Positions 14,636 to 30,060 are shown, counted from the stretch's first letter. The stretch: DNA of 64,000 nucleotides from Doris montereyensis (GCA_037039925.1 JAXRKP010000244.1:132001-196000); one strand, 5' to 3'. Translations and numbers: made by a program. The notes: generated by a model from the letters alone, not told the origin.

Positions 14636-14639
14636 GGGG

Positions 14640-15235
14640 GGCATTAAACTGGGTGGCAGGGGGTGGGATAGAGGAGAATGGATTAAAATTAGAGCAAACT
14701 GTTCAAAGTCACTGTGACCTATTTCTCTGGTGTTTAAAAAATAAAGTAACTATCTTGAAGTTTATGTTGGTTTAATGTGGTTGCGGTCATGGTTGTATTT
14801 TGTTGTTTTTGTTGGGTTTTGTTTTTATGAACGTGATAAACCCATGTGAAGACCCCCAACTTTTGGAGACACGATCTGAACCAGAAATATACTATCATAC
14901 GATATATCATTGCTTCGTAAAACATTAAGTTCAAAAAATGTAATATTGTAATGATAGCAACAGATGAAAAAAGGTATATGTTATAAAATGTTGAATGTAT
15001 GCACGTATGACAGGGAATACCGTAATATCAATAAGTAGTGTTCATTATCTTGTCGCGATGGGTTCTTTTAAAGCACTCTAGTTTTGACTTTCTGAAACAA
15101 CCCATGAACCTCCTGGGGTGGATTCACGCCCCCCCCCCCTCTGGGGTTCAGGCACTCCAGTTAGAGAACTCCTGATTTAGATACTGACTGCTTACCTATA
15201 TTTGCAAATATTTGCATCTAGATATTTAGGACCAG
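14640..15235. other. No recognisable gene or element
   Basis: AT-rich unique-looking sequence with a C-run at 15130-15139. Confidence 0.4.
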
Positions 15236-15238
15236 AAC

Positions 15239-15500
15239 ATTGTACTCTTAGGAAATGTATTTCACTTTGAATTCCTCACTTGACCCAGGTGTGAACGCGT
15301 ACCCAGCTATAGGTAGAGAAAGATCTTGTCAGATTGTTAGTACGAAGTGCCTAATAGGCTACTGTACTTTATGCGCTGAGAAGGAATTTGAAATAAATAG
15401 CCTGCTCGGGGGATACATGATGTACAGTCGGTGAGCCTGCACTCGTGCGGGGATACAGATTATAAATCCATCTTATCTTTATCTTTATCTTTAAACAACC
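15239..15500 (+). mobile_element. SINE-B copy 1 (5'-truncated)
   Basis: Shares the blocks ACCCAGCTATAGGTAGAGAA, AGATCTTGTCAGATTGTTAG and GTGCCTAATAGGC with copies at 49.6-49.9 kb (reverse) and 55.2-55.5 kb. The tail is (ATCTTT)n-like (CTTATCTTTATCTTTATC). The tRNA-like head is not clear in this copy. Confidence 0.7.
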
Positions 15501-15600
15501 GCCACCTTCAGTACTGTCAGAGGTTTTGTCAAAACCATACCAGTTCATATTAGTTTCTCTGGTGTTAAGCTGAATTAAGTCAATACAAGATAATCTATTC

Positions 15601-15984
<384 letters not shown>

Positions 15985-16113
15985 TATTACTCCTGAGGTA
16001 GTACTTAGATCTAGATTCTAAATATTTCTCGTTTGTTGTCTGACGAAGGGTTATACCCGAAACGTCACGTGTTTGTTCTGTCTTTATTAGTGGAGTTGTC
16101 ACTTATTGTCATA
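15985..16113 (+). repeat. Dispersed repeat with hammerhead-like core, copy 2
   Basis: Inverted relative to the copy at 4683-4812 and nearly identical to it. The core CTGACGA + AGGGTTATACCC + GAAACGTC lies at about 16040-16066. UGU before the core can pair with ACG after it, giving a 3-bp stem I including one G-U. One extra A separates the conserved CTGACGA from the GGGT/ACCC stem. Confidence 0.6.
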
Positions 16114-17036
16114 TTTCGACTATATTCAAGTTAATACACATCGAATTAGATGCACAGGTTAGTAGCTAACCTGCCACGAGATATTTTCTCCTGATTATGA
16201 TTCTGTTATGTCGCAGGCTTTACCTGCCACCTGTATCCCTCATTTTGTTGCATCTGGGTGGAGTTAAAGACTAACAACGTCAAGGTTAGAAAGACGAAGA
16301 TTTGAACTTTCGAGTTCACGGTGTCAAGACCCATCACCGCTAGACTAAACACGCCATCATAATAGTATTTGCATAAACAAATACATAAATGAATTGATTT
16401 TGTTTGATAATGAAAGACTCAATCAGAGATGCGTAGTTTTCTAAAACGAAATTAAGGGAAGGAAGAAATGTTTAACTTTACTAATCTGTTTGTCTCATGA
16501 GTCGCGATTATGAGGTTTGCATTTGGTTGAAAAAGACAGGTTAATACGCCATGTTTGTTTTTAGGCCTATCCGAAAGTGTATCTCCGTAAAATCACCCCC
16601 CCCCACTCCTCTCCACTTTTCCAATCGATGGAAATTGGATCTAGAGGCTAATCTTGTTGGACGTGTCTAGACGACTCAAATACTATGTCGCATAGTTGAA
16701 TTGATAACATTATTACTGTACAATGTACACGATTGTTCTCTCAACTTATCTCAGGGTATCATAAACCTACCATGTCAATTCTAAACAAAAACAAAAGGAT
16801 AGCGACAGAGCTTAAAATATCACTTGGGAGTCATGAGAAATGCAACGTATATGTTATACATGTATGTATTTACCTATACAAAACAAAAAAAAGCATAACA
16901 ATGCTGTCAGCTGAACATATTCATCAACCATTTTAGACCATGAAGCATGGAATTATAATTGAGGTTCAGAGGCCCACTTGAAGCATTTTGAAAGTCATAT
17001 TTTTGTCAACATTGATGACAGCAGGTGTGCGTGACC
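16114..17036. other. No recognisable gene or element
   Basis: Unique-looking sequence. A block near 16270-16350 vaguely resembles a reversed tRNA-like head but lacks a convincing B box. Confidence 0.35.
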
Positions 17037-19734
17037 TGTCTCTGTCTCTGTTGGAAAGCTGGTGTGTGGAAAGCTGGATGTGTGTGGAAGGCTGGGTGTA
17101 TGTGGAAATCTGGGTGTTTGTGGAAAGCTGTGTGTTTATGGAAATTTGGGTGTGGGTGGAGAGCTGGGTGTGTATGGAAGGCTGGGTGTGTGTGGAAAGC
17201 TGGATGTGTGTGGAAATCTGAGTTTGTATCGAAAAGTGGATGTAATCGGAAAGCTGGATGTGTGTGGAAATCTGGATGTGTGTGAAAGGCTGGATGTGTG
17301 TGGAAGGCTGGGTGTATGTGGAAAGCTGGGTGTATGTGGGAATCTTGATGGGAATCTGCATGTGTCGAAAGCGAGATGTGTGTGTGGAAAGCTGGATGTG
17401 TGGAAAGCTGGATGGAAAGCTGGATGTGTGGAAAGCTGGATGTGTGTGGACAGCTGGATGTGTGTGGAAAGCTGGATGTGTGTGTGGAAAGCTGGATGTG
17501 TAGAAAGCTGGATGTGTAGAAAGCTGGATGTGTAGAAAGCTGGATGTGTGAAAGCTGGATGTGTGAAAGCTGGATGTGTGGAAAGCTGGATGTGTAGAAA
17601 GCTGGATGTGTAGAAAGCTGGATGTGTGGAAAGCTGGATGTGTAGAAAGCTGGATGTGTAGAAAGCTGGATGTGTGTGGAAAGCTGGATGTGTGTGGAAA
17701 GATGGATGTGTAGAAAGCTGGATGTGTAGAAAGCTGGATTGTGTGTCGAAAACTAGATGTGTAGAAAGCTTGTGGAAAGCTGGGATCGAAAAACTAGATG
17801 TGTTTGTAGAAAGCTGGATGTGTGTCGAAAACTAGATGTGTGTTTGTAGAAAGCTGGATGTGTGTAGAAAGCTGGATGTGTGTGTCGAAAACTAGATGTG
17901 TTTGTAGAAAGCTGGATGTGTGTGGATAATTGGATGTGTGTGGAAAGCTGGATGTGAGTTGAAAAGTTGGGTGTGTATAGAAACCTGGATATATGTAAAA
18001 AGTTTGATGTGTGTGGAAAGCTGGATATATGTGTGGAAAGCTGGGATTGTGTGCAGAAAACTGGATGTGTGTGGAAAGCTAGGAGTGTGTGTGTGTGGAA
18101 AGCTGGATATATGTGTGGAAAGCTAGGAGTGTGTGTGTGTGGAAAGCTGGATATATGTGTGGAAAGCTAGGAGTGTGTGTGTGTGGAAAGCTGGATATAT
18201 GTGTGGAAAGCTGGGATTGTGTGCAGAAAGCTGGATACGTGTGTGGAAAGCTAGGAGTGTGTGTGTGTGTGGAAAGCTGAATACGTGTGCGGAAAGCTAG
18301 GAGTGTGTGTGTGTGGAAACCTGTGCGTTTGTGTGGAAAGCTGGATGTATATGTGGAAAGCTGGATATGTGTGTGGAAAGCTGGGACTGTGTGTGGAGAG
18401 CTGTATATTTTGTGTGGAAAGCTGGATGTGTGTGGAATGATTGATATGTGTGTGCAAAGCTGAATGTGTGTGAAAAGCTGGATATGAGTGTGAAAAGATG
18501 GATGTGTGTGGAAAGCTGGATGTGTGTGGAAAGCTGGGTTGTGTGTGGAAAGCTCAATGTGTATGGAAAGCTGGATATGTGTGTCGAAAGCTAGGAGTGT
18601 GTGAGTGTGGAAAACTGGATATGTGTGTGGAAAGCTGGATATATGTGTGGAAATCTGGATATGTATGTGGAAAGCTTGGACTGTGTGTATGTGGAAAGCT
18701 GGGAATGTGTGTGTGTGTGGAATTATGGGTGGAAAGTGTGTGGTGGGAAGCTGGGATTGTACGTTGAAAGATGGAAATGAATGTGGAAAGTTGAGATTGT
18801 GTGTTGAAAGTTGAGATTTTGTGTTGAAAGCTGGATATGAGTGTGGAAAGTTGAGATTGTGTGTGGAAAGCTGGACATGTGTGTGGAAAGTTGAGATTGT
18901 GTGTTGAAAGATGGAAATGAATGTGGAAAGTTGAGATTGTGTGTAGAAAGTTGAGATTGTGTGTTGAAAGCTGGATATGAGTGTGGAAAGTTGAGATTGT
19001 GTGTTGAAAGCTGGAAATGAGTGTTGAAAGTTGAGATTGTGTGTTGAAAGCTGGATGTGTGTGGAAAGTTGAGATTGTGTGTTGAAAGCTGGAAATGAGT
19101 TTGGAAAGTTGAGATTGTGTGTTGAAAGCTGGACATGTGTGTGGAAAGTTGAGATTGTGTGTTGAAAGCTGGATATGAGTGTGGAAAGTTGAGATGTGTG
19201 TTGAAAGCTGGAAATGACTGTGGAAAGTTGAGATTGTGTGTTGCAAGCTGGATATGTGTGTGGAAAGTTGAGATTGTGTGTTAAAAGCTGAAATGAATGT
19301 GGAAAGTTGAGATTGTGTGTTGAAAGCTGGAAATGAGTGTAGAAAGTTGAGATTGTGTGTTGAAAGCTGGAAATGAGTGTGGAAAGTTGAGATTGTGTGT
19401 GGAAAAGCTGGAAATGTGTGGAAAGTTGAGAATGTGTGGAAAGCTGGATATGTGTGGAAAGCTGGGATTGTGTGTGGAAAGCTGGGATTGTGTGTGGAAA
19501 GCTGGAGATGTGTGGAAAGCTGGGATTGTGTGTGGACAGCTGGGTGTGTGTCGAAAGCAGGATGTGTATGGAAAGCTGGGATTTGTGTGTGGAAAGCTGG
19601 GAATGGGTGTGTGGAATGGTAGGTGTGTGGAAAGGTAGGAATGTGTGTGTAGACTGCTAGGTGTATGGAAACCTGGGATTGTGTGTGGAAAGCTGGATAT
19701 GTGTGGAAAGCTGGATATGTGTGTGGAAAGCGAG

Positions 19735-19771
<37 letters not shown>

Positions 19772-21046
19772 AAGCTGGGAATGTGTGTGGAATGCTAGGT
19801 GTGAGGTGTGTGTGGAAAGCTGGATGTGTGTGAAAGCTGGAGCTGTGAAAAGCTGGATGTGTGGAAAGCTTGGATTGTGTGTGGAAAGCTGGGATTGTGT
19901 GTGGAAAGCTAGGAGTGTGTGTATGGAATGCTGAGAATGTGTGTGTGGAATGTTGGGTGTGTGTCGAAAGCAGGGTGTGTATGAAAAGCTGGGATTGTGT
20001 GTGTGGAAAGCTGGGAATGTGTATGTGGAATGATGGTGTGTGTGTGTGTATGGAACGTTAGGAGTGTGTGGAAAGCTGGGATTGTGTCTGTATAGAGACA
20101 TGTGTGTGTGGAAAGCTGGGATTGTGTCTGTATAAAAACCTGGGTGTGTGTGGATAGCTGGGATTGTGTCTGTATAGAGACCTGGGTGTGTGTGGAAAGC
20201 TGGGATTGTGTTTGTATAGAGACCAGGGTGTGTGTGGAAAGCTGGGATTGTGTCTGTATAGAAACCTGGGTGTGTGTGGAAATCTGGGATTGTGTCTGTA
20301 TAGAGACCTGGGTGTGTGTGTGGAAAGCTGGGATTGTGTTTGTATAGAAACCTGGGTGTGTGTGGAAAGCTGGGATTGTGTCTGTATAGAGACATGTGTG
20401 TGTGTGGAAAGCTGGGATTGTGTCTGTATAGAAACCTGGGTGTGTGTGATAGCTGGGATTGTGTCTGAAGAGCTGGGATTGTGTCTGTATAGAAAGAAAC
20501 CTAGAGACATGTGTGTGTGGAAAGCTGGGATTGTGTCTGTATAGAAACCTGGGGTGTGTGTGGAAAGCTGGGATTGTGTCTGTATAGAGACCTGGGTGTG
20601 TGTGGAAAGCTGGGATTGTGTCTGTATAGAAACATGTGTGTGTGTGTGGAAAGCTGGGATTGTGTTTGTATAGAGACCTGGGTGTGTGTGGAAAGCTGGG
20701 ATTGTGTCTGTATAGAGACATGTGTGTGTGGAAAGCTGGGATTGTGTTTGTATAGAGACCTGGGTGTGTGTGGAAAGCTGGGATTGTGTCTGTATAGAGA
20801 CATGTGTGTGTGTGGAAATCTGGGATTGTGTCTGTATAGAGACCTGGGTGTGTGTGGAAAGCTGGGATTGTGTCTGTATAGAGACCTGGCTGTGTGTGGA
20901 AAGCTGGGATTGTGTCTGTATAGAGACCTGGGTGTGTGTGGAAAGCTGGGATTGTGTCTGTATAGAGACCTGGGTGTGTGTGGAAAGCTGGGATTGTGTC
21001 TGTATAGAAACCTGGGTGTGTGTGTGGAAAGCTGGGTGGGCAAGAC
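17037..21046. repeat. 4-kb zoned minisatellite built on GTGGAAAGCTGG
   Basis: All units share GTGTGGAAAGCTGGAT-like cores, but the period changes along the array. At 17.04-18.78 kb it has 17-22-bp units with GT expansions. At about 18.78-19.43 kb it has a 40-bp composite (GTGGAAAGTTGAGATTGTGT plus GTTGAAAGCTGGAAATGAG). At about 20.06-21.03 kb it has a 42-bp composite with CTGTATAGAGACCTGG. The - strand stays open over 613 and 401 residues in the last zones (HTHPGLYTDTIPAF repeats). No initiator context or domain supports a gene. Confidence 0.92.
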
Positions 21047-21750
21047 ACAATGGATGGATATCTGGATATTGTGATTCACGAGAAATATTAATCAACAACA
21101 AAAAAGAGCCACGAAAACAAACTGTCATTGTCATGAATTGTGACTTTCCTCGAGAGCATAGTTTCCCCCAAAGATGTAGGGTCCATATCACTAATTTTGA
21201 AACGCCTAATTGGTCATATTCCGGTGAACACCGACGACACACGAGATCGTCTTGTGTTTTCAATCACAGGGGAACGTGTCTGTTGCCGGTTACTTTCTCC
21301 GTCTATTCACTTGTCATATTTGCGTAACATCCGCGATGGGCTTATTCAAACATCCATAGAGCTTGGTCGGCTCGCTTGAGTGTTGAGCTCCAGTCTGTAT
21401 GTGTGTGTGTGTGTGTGTATGTGTGTGTGTGTGTATGTGTGTATGTGTGGGTGTGTATGTGTGTGTAAACAAAGGAAATAAAGAAGAGTACTAATAGTGA
21501 GTAGTTAGTTATTCAATAAAAAATGGTGCGTTGGTGCGAGGGCACAGCACACTAGTAAGTTCATCGTAAAGATTCGAAAAAGGTTTACTCCTTTGTGAAG
21601 ATATTTGCACTATTAATGTTTTTAAAAAAAATGCAAATTTAAATTTCTTGTTGGAATATTGTGGTCGGTAAATGACTGCATATTCGATGTATATTCAGGC
21701 TCTCTGAGCAAGACTCGTTTATCTATATCGAGTGTTTTTGTTTTGGTTTT
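21047..21750. other. No recognisable gene; short GT microsatellite
   Basis: Unique sequence with a (GT)n tract at about 21396-21470. No exon signal recognised. Confidence 0.45.
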
Positions 21751-21754
21751 ATGA

Positions 21755-22562
21755 GGAATATGGCTAGAGGGTGGTGGTGTCTTAGTCTTTTCCCAATTAG
21801 ATAGAGGGTGGTGGTGGTCTCTCTTCCCTAGAGGGTGATGGTGTCTTAGTCTCTTCCCAATTAGATATGGCTAGAGGGTGATGGTGTCTCAGTCTCTTCC
21901 CAAGTAGATATGGCTAGAGGGTGGTGGTGTCTCAGTCTCTTCCCATATGGCTAGATGATGGTGTCTCAGAGATATGGCTGGGTGGTGGTGTCTCAGTCTC
22001 TCTTCCAAATTAGATATGGCTAGAGGGTGATGGTGTCTCAGTCTCTTCCCAATTAGATATGGCTAGAGGGTGATGGTGTCTTAGTCTCTTCCCAATTAGA
22101 TATGGCTCTTCTTAGTCTCTTCCCAATTAGATATGGCTAGAGGGTGATGGTGTCTTAGTCTCTTCCCAATTAGTCTCTTCCCAATTAGATATGGCTAGAG
22201 GGTGATGGTGTCTTAGTCTCTTCCCAATTAGATATGGCTAGAGGGTGATGGTGTCTTAGTCTCTTCCCAATTAGATATGGCTAGGGTGGTGGTGTCTCAG
22301 TCTCTCTTCCCAAGTAGATATGGCTGGAGGGTGATGGTGTCTTAGTCTCTTCCCAATTAGAATGGCTAGATGATGGTTTCTTCCCTAGATATGGCTAGAT
22401 GGTGGTGGTGTCTCAGTCTCTTTCCAAGTAGATATGGCTAGATGGTGGTGGTGTCTCAGTCTCTTCCCAAGTAGATATGGCTAGATGGTGGTGGTGTCTC
22501 AGTCTCTCTTCCCAAGTAGATATGGCTAGATGGTGGTGGTGTCTCAGTCTCTTTCCAAGTAT
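21755..22562. repeat. 43-bp tandem repeat, about 17 copies
   Basis: The unit contains TAGATATGGCTAGAGGGTGA and TGGTGTCTTAGTCTCTTCCC. Many units carry internal deletions (for example around 22095 and 22375). Late copies change GGGTGATGG to GATGGTGGTGG. Confidence 0.88.
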
Positions 22563-22823
22563 ATATTTTATTGTACGTCCTTTTTTCCTTTTCTTCTGTG
22601 TTTTTTTCTTATATATATATATATGTCATATACATAATGAATCTATTTTACATAGCGCCAGTTTGAGGATAACCTACCGTGTTGACCTCGTGTTAATAGC
22701 ATCTTCCCACTTCAAGGTCACCGATCAACCTGATGTTTTTAACGAGATCAATTACATCTAGCTGTCTCCTTTCTGTGTGTTTTCTCTTGCGTAAATCGTC
22801 ACTGGCGTTCTGGTTCAGTCCAC

Positions 22824-23318
<495 letters not shown>

Positions 23319-23519
23319 TCCCTCGCACCCTCTCACATCCAGTCTCCTGTGTGCGTTTTAAGACTGAAACCACGCAAAGGAGTGACAGTTACAGTATTCT
23401 ATTCTGCTTCATGACCCCAATATGGACATGTGAAATGGAAAGGTCATTCTGCTCTCATGAAGGTCCCCGTGTGTTTAACCGGTACACATAAATGTGTGAT
23501 TCGATGGTGGGAGGAATAG

Positions 23520-23700
<181 letters not shown>

Positions 23701-23949
23701 AGACAGACACATAGACATACAGACAGAGACGGGGGGCATATGTGATGTCCAAAGAGATGTAAGAGTGTCAATTTATCGTTCCATGTCGAAGTTAGGAATG
23801 TTCGGACAATGCAGAATTATTTTATTTTATTTTATTTTTCTAACACTCTCTTTTTGACAATACTTCTTTTTTTCTTTCTCCTGTCACTATCTGTGATAAT
23901 GATGTATACGATGGGGAGATAGGCTTGTCATTAATTGCTTCATATTGTG

Positions 23950-24112
23950 ATCGCGGGTGGTTGGTGGGGGTGCTGGTAGATCCTTATTCTTTCCTTCCTT
24001 CTTTCACTTTTCTTTTATCTTCCTGTTTCCTGTTGATTTACTTTAAGATCACCACAACGGTGGATGGGGCAAATTTCAATTAAACTAAACTAAACTAAAC
24101 TAAACTAAACCG
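23950..24112 (+). mobile_element. Family D repeat, copy 1
   Basis: Dispersed element with a head like GGTGGGGGTGCTGGTAGAT, a pyrimidine-rich middle (CTTTCACTTTTCTTTTATCT), and an end GGTGGATGGGGCAAATTTCA with tail (TAAAC)n. It shares this order with copies at 36.4, 37.6, 49.6, 51.7 and 53.2 kb. No coding capacity, probably a SINE-like retroposon. Confidence 0.65.
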
Positions 24113-24595
24113 AATTGTCTGTGCCTATTTCTCATTTCCAACGAAGACGTAAATAACGAAATTTCTCCGTCAGTCGTTTGCTGATTATACATTACTTTAC
24201 TTGTAGTATCGGGTATGCCTTGTGTTCATAGTGTTATCATAATATCCTTTTATTATTGTGTTTGTGTATTTGTGCGTATCAACAAGCTACACTGTTTTAT
24301 TCGTTTTTATCTCACCAACGAACTAGATCTAGATTTACGTTATAATCATAATGTTTTGATAAGAAGTTAAACTAATGGTTCATGTAGTTAGGTTTGAGTC
24401 ACCAGGTCAACTGACTACTTTAGATAATTGGTAACAAGTGTTCACTTGACAGGAAGTGTTCCCATGAGTCTGTCTGGATTGGAATCTTTGACACGGTGTC
24501 TTGATGATGTCTTTGGAAAAGGGACGGAGTGGAGCTTGTTGATATGCAACCCTTGTTGTTCATTATCTTATTACTATTATCATTTTGTCAAGTTT
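24113..24595. other. No recognisable gene or element
   Basis: Unique-looking sequence between two repeats, with no gene signal. Confidence 0.4.
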
Positions 24596-24599
24596 CCTG

Positions 24600-25215
<616 letters not shown>

Positions 25216-25393
25216 CCTCATCTCTCTCATCCAAAACATATACATGTACATTCACACATGTTTTATTCAAGGCAAGAAGAAACAAATTCCATCTAAGGAC
25301 GTTGATCTAAAACTAAAATGCTGATAATGAACGACCTTTTAGAATTTTGGTCTCTGCTTAAGATACACTTTGTTGCATTCTTTTAACAAAAGA

Positions 25394-25707
25394 TAATTTT
25401 GATTTGATTTTACCCTCGTTCACAACTAAGGTGATCTCAGGTTGTTTGTAGGATTTGTGATTTAGTTCGGACTGGCCTGTAGACAGCCAGGGGATCTTTC
25501 CTGTGCACAGAGTCATTTTTATCGTCTGTCTTCGATGAGAATAGGTCTCAACCCCCCCCCCCCCCCACCAGACCGCGGGAGGTGGAGGGGGTGGGGGTGA
25601 GTCAGTTATATCTGAAAAATGAGAAAATCCTTCAACCTGCCGGGGCTTGAACAGGCGACCTTTTGGTTGAGAGGCCGACATATTGTCTCTGGACCCCCGT
25701 GTCCCCA
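25394..25707 (-). mobile_element. SINE-A copy 5 (reverse)
   Basis: Full-length copy with tail TTTTGATTTGATTTTACCC at the low end. The tRNA-like head at the high end contains the reversed B-box block CGGGGCTTGAACAGGCGACC. A run of C near 25553-25566 is embedded in it. Confidence 0.85.
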
Positions 25708-25930
25708 CAAAAGATGAAGCTTTTGGCACGTGCAGATATTAACTAAACCAAAGTTAACTCTAAGATGAAATAAAGCATTTGAATTTGAATGGAATTTTAC
25801 AATTATATATTTTTGTATTGTATGGAAAGGAATCTCATCACGTGGTGTGTGAAGGTTATCGAGTGGTGCCAAGAGTATAGAAATGATATAGATCATGTCT
25901 TCTTGTTACATTCGATCATTATCAATATCA

Positions 25931-26314
25931 AATGATTTGATTTGATTTGATTTGATTTGATTTGATTTGATTTGATTTGATTTGATTTGATTTCCCAAAT
26001 CCACAACTAAAGTAATCTCGGTTGTTTTTTTTGTTTTTTTTGTAGGATTTTTAATTTTGCCCGGACTGCCTTGTAAACAGCCAAGGAATCTCTAACGTGC
26101 ACAGAGTGTTTGATCCGCACACGAGATCTCCTTTTTATCGTTCGTCTCCGATAGGACGAGATGTCAATCCACCTACCTGAACCAGGAGAAGGGCGGGGGG
26201 GGGGGGGAGATTTTACTCAAAATAACGAGAACATTTTTCAACTGTTGGCGGGGCTTGAACCGACGACCTTTGGGTTGAGAGGCCGACGCCTTGCCTCTGG
26301 ACAACCGAGTCTCA
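25931..26314 (-). mobile_element. SINE-A copy 6 (reverse) with expanded tail
   Basis: The tail has expanded to about twelve TTTGA units. The body and head follow, with GGCGGGGCTTGAACCGACGA as reversed B box. A G-run at about 26196-26207 interrupts the body. Same orientation as copy 5, about 225 bases away. Confidence 0.88.
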
Positions 26315-26624
26315 TCCATAATCAAATGAGGATCCATCCACTGGTTTCGATATTGAAGTTAGATTATGCTGCCATTGTTAATGTTAGAGCAAAATCTGAT
26401 CACAACTTCTAAGGTATTCTTGTATTTTAATGACATTGGTTTGCTTTTATTTGTGTAATGTGTCATGGAAAGCTTTGTGTTAAATGAACCACAGAAGTCT
26501 GATGAAATAATCATAAGTAGTGTTAATGAGACATTTATTGAAAGGAGTGCATCCTGCTCTCCGAATGGAGCCGTGGTTTATGAAGACTTCGATGTGGTGC
26601 GTGCTTAACATTGTTTGGGTGGTG

Positions 26625-26990
<366 letters not shown>

Positions 26991-27384
26991 GTCAGAGTGA
27001 GTTATATTGGAATAGATCGAGAGTCTATATCTCATAGGTGCAAGACGTTGTAGATCTGTTTGGAGGTTGAAAGGTTAATCCATACGGCAATCGCCATTTG
27101 TGTCAAATTGGTCTTACGACACAATGGGGTTAACTGTTATTGTTGTTGCCATGTTGTGAAATGTGCGGGCGATAATTTCCTGTGTTGGAATTGAATCTCA
27201 GTAGGGTGGGCGAAGTCATTAACTGTTGCTTCTGTCGGCAGCTACAAGTCACGAGAGGACGTAATTCTGGATTATCATAATCCGTCTGCGATTACTTAAC
27301 TTTTGGGTTGACCGATTCTGGCACGCGTAACGATACTCATTGGAGTGGAGTGGGAGAGGGAGCTTCGAATGTAGAACTGTTCTT
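26991..27384. other. No recognisable gene or element
   Basis: Unique-looking sequence with no gene signal. Confidence 0.4.
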
Positions 27385-27385
27385 G

Positions 27386-27674
27386 TTTGATTTTACTCAC
27401 ATCCACAACTACGTTGATCTCTGGGGTTTGTTTTGTTTTGGTAGGATTTTTAATGTTGCTAGGACTGCTCTGTGAACAGCCTAGAGATCTGTAACGTGCA
27501 CATAATGTTGCGATGTGAATTAGGGAACCTCCTTTTTTAGCTCTTCTTCGATGAGACTAGGTATCAATCCACCTGGTGAACCAAAATATTTTTGTGTTCA
27601 ACCTGTCGTGACACGAACCCAAGGTCTTCTGGTTGAAAGGGTGCCACCTTAGCTTTAGACCACCATGTCCCCCA
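27386..27674 (-). mobile_element. SINE-A copy 7 (reverse)
   Basis: The tail TTTGATTTTACTCACATCCA is followed by the body blocks and the head, with a reversed B-box-like ACACGAACCCAAGG. The head end is next to a G-run (27701-27710). Confidence 0.82.
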
Positions 27675-27717
27675 GAATTCCGGACAACTGGGGGAGGTGG
27701 GGGGGGGGGGCGGGGGA

Positions 27718-27864
27718 AGTGTTAGATTTCTTTCTTTTTCTTCTTCAAACATTACGTTACTTATGAGTACTGTTTCTTTTTCTTTTCAAACATTACGTTA
27801 CTTCTGAGCACTGTTTCTTTTTCTTCTTCAAACATTACGTTACTTCTGAGCACTGTTTCATTTT
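27718..27864. repeat. About 45-bp tandem repeat, 3 copies
   Basis: The unit contains TTCAAACATTACGTTACTTC and TGAGCACTGTTTCTTTTTC. Confidence 0.8.
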
Positions 27865-28054
27865 TCTCCAGTATCGGTCACATGAAACGCCTTCAGGTGT
27901 GCGCGAGACAGCCGAATGGGCAAGGCAGTCGTCATTCATAATCGAGATCAAGGACTGAGACCCCCGGCCATGGATGCCTGCAGTACCTGGTTGTATTGAC
28001 ATGCACATTGGTCAACCCTGGTGTATTTACCTACGTTACAGAGGGAGAGGGGAT

Positions 28055-28460
<406 letters not shown>

Positions 28461-28955
28461 GCGGGGAGGAGGAGGTCAGACAGAGCAGGATTTTAAGTAA
28501 AAGCCAAGGAGAAGCCTGTACTTGACTCAACGTCTCAAACTTCTAACCAGGAAGCAAACACTTTTAACGACAGTGCCCCGTGGACTGCAACGACTCACAG
28601 CGCCACTGTATCGTCTGCCAACCGCGTGACGTTTGTGTAAGGAGAACGAATACCGTGCTCCTCTGTCATTACCACTGTAGCTGTAGGTCGATCACATTAC
28701 GAACGTCCAAAATACTAGCCCTGTGTTCTTTAAAAAATGTTCCCACGCCTTGTCGACGAAACAATATATATAGATATATATCATTGAGGACACGCACATA
28801 CCTGCTGTCAGCTCTGAGAGCGGAATTAAGCTCCGATTTGGCCCTTTCTTGCTTTATTATTAAGTGTAGTACATATCATTTGTATTCCTTAGGGCATGCA
28901 ATATGTAATGATTTCTTTAATTTAGTTTCGTTTATGTATGTAAGCATGCATTTAT
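28461..28955. other. No recognisable gene or element
   Basis: Unique-looking sequence. The open frame beginning near 28580 has no conserved motif and runs into the microsatellite. Confidence 0.4.
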
Positions 28956-28962
28956 GTTTGTA

Positions 28963-28993
<31 letters not shown>

Positions 28994-29205
28994 ATGTATG
29001 TATGTACGTTTGTATTTATGTATGTATGTATGTATGTATGTGTGTATGTTTGGTTGCTGGTGGGTCCTACATCTTCCCTTCAAATCTTTCACATGTCCTT
29101 CCATCGTGCTGTTTCTTCTTATTGTATAGTAATATGTATGTGTGTATGTATGTGTGTATGTATGTGTGTATGTATGTGTGTATGTATGTATGTATGTGTG
29201 GTTAG
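28956..29205. repeat. TATG microsatellite interrupted by a family-D-like block
   Basis: (TATG)n at 28960-29050 and 29133-29200. Between them, TTGCTGGTGGGTCCTACAT and TTCAAATCTTTCACATGTCC resemble the head of the family D repeats. Confidence 0.75.
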
Positions 29206-29283
29206 ATGAATGAATGGATAGATAGGTGAGTTTGTTTGAAGCATTTTTAAGCATTTAAAATGCTTACATCAGTTTGTGTGAGG

Positions 29284-29522
<239 letters not shown>

Positions 29523-30060
29523 TTTGCAATGTAGGTGTTTGACCTTAGTTATCAGACTTCATCATGAATGTTGGCTGATATGCTCTGACATTGTATGCTC
29601 CAGTTCTAACACGCCTCAGAACCCTGTGCATTTGCCTGTATGCGTCTTTTCCATTATCCGTATCAATTGGTGCATTTTTGTATCGCCCGGTGCACTAGAT
29701 ACAATTTATAAGTCTGTGTACACATCTATAAAATCGTATAATGTAGTCTATCTATACAACACAAAGACAGCATATAAATAACCCATTATCGCATAAAGTT
29801 CGAGGTGTGGCATTTTGCTCAGAGAGAAATTGGTGTTTATTAATATATAATATAATATTAGTTATAACAAAGCTCTTCATATCCATTGTTTATCACAAGA
29901 AGAAGAAATTGACCTCCAAGTTGAGGTTCGATTCCTGATGTATGTTCTTGGAGGGGTTGGTTTTTTAAAAAATACACTTTGGCCTTATAATGCAATGCAA
30001 GCATGAATTCTTTTTTTTAAAAACTAGCCTGAGGAGAGAAGATGAAAATCTAGGAGAACT
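29523..30060. other. No recognisable gene or element
   Basis: AT-rich unique-looking sequence leading into the 42-bp array. Confidence 0.4.

Noticed and set aside
18554..21263. 613- and 401-residue - strand frames with HTHPGLYTDTIPAF repeats
   Set aside because: They coincide with a GT-rich minisatellite. Shifted repeats overlap in all three frames with equal openness, and no signal peptide or anchor sequence is seen.
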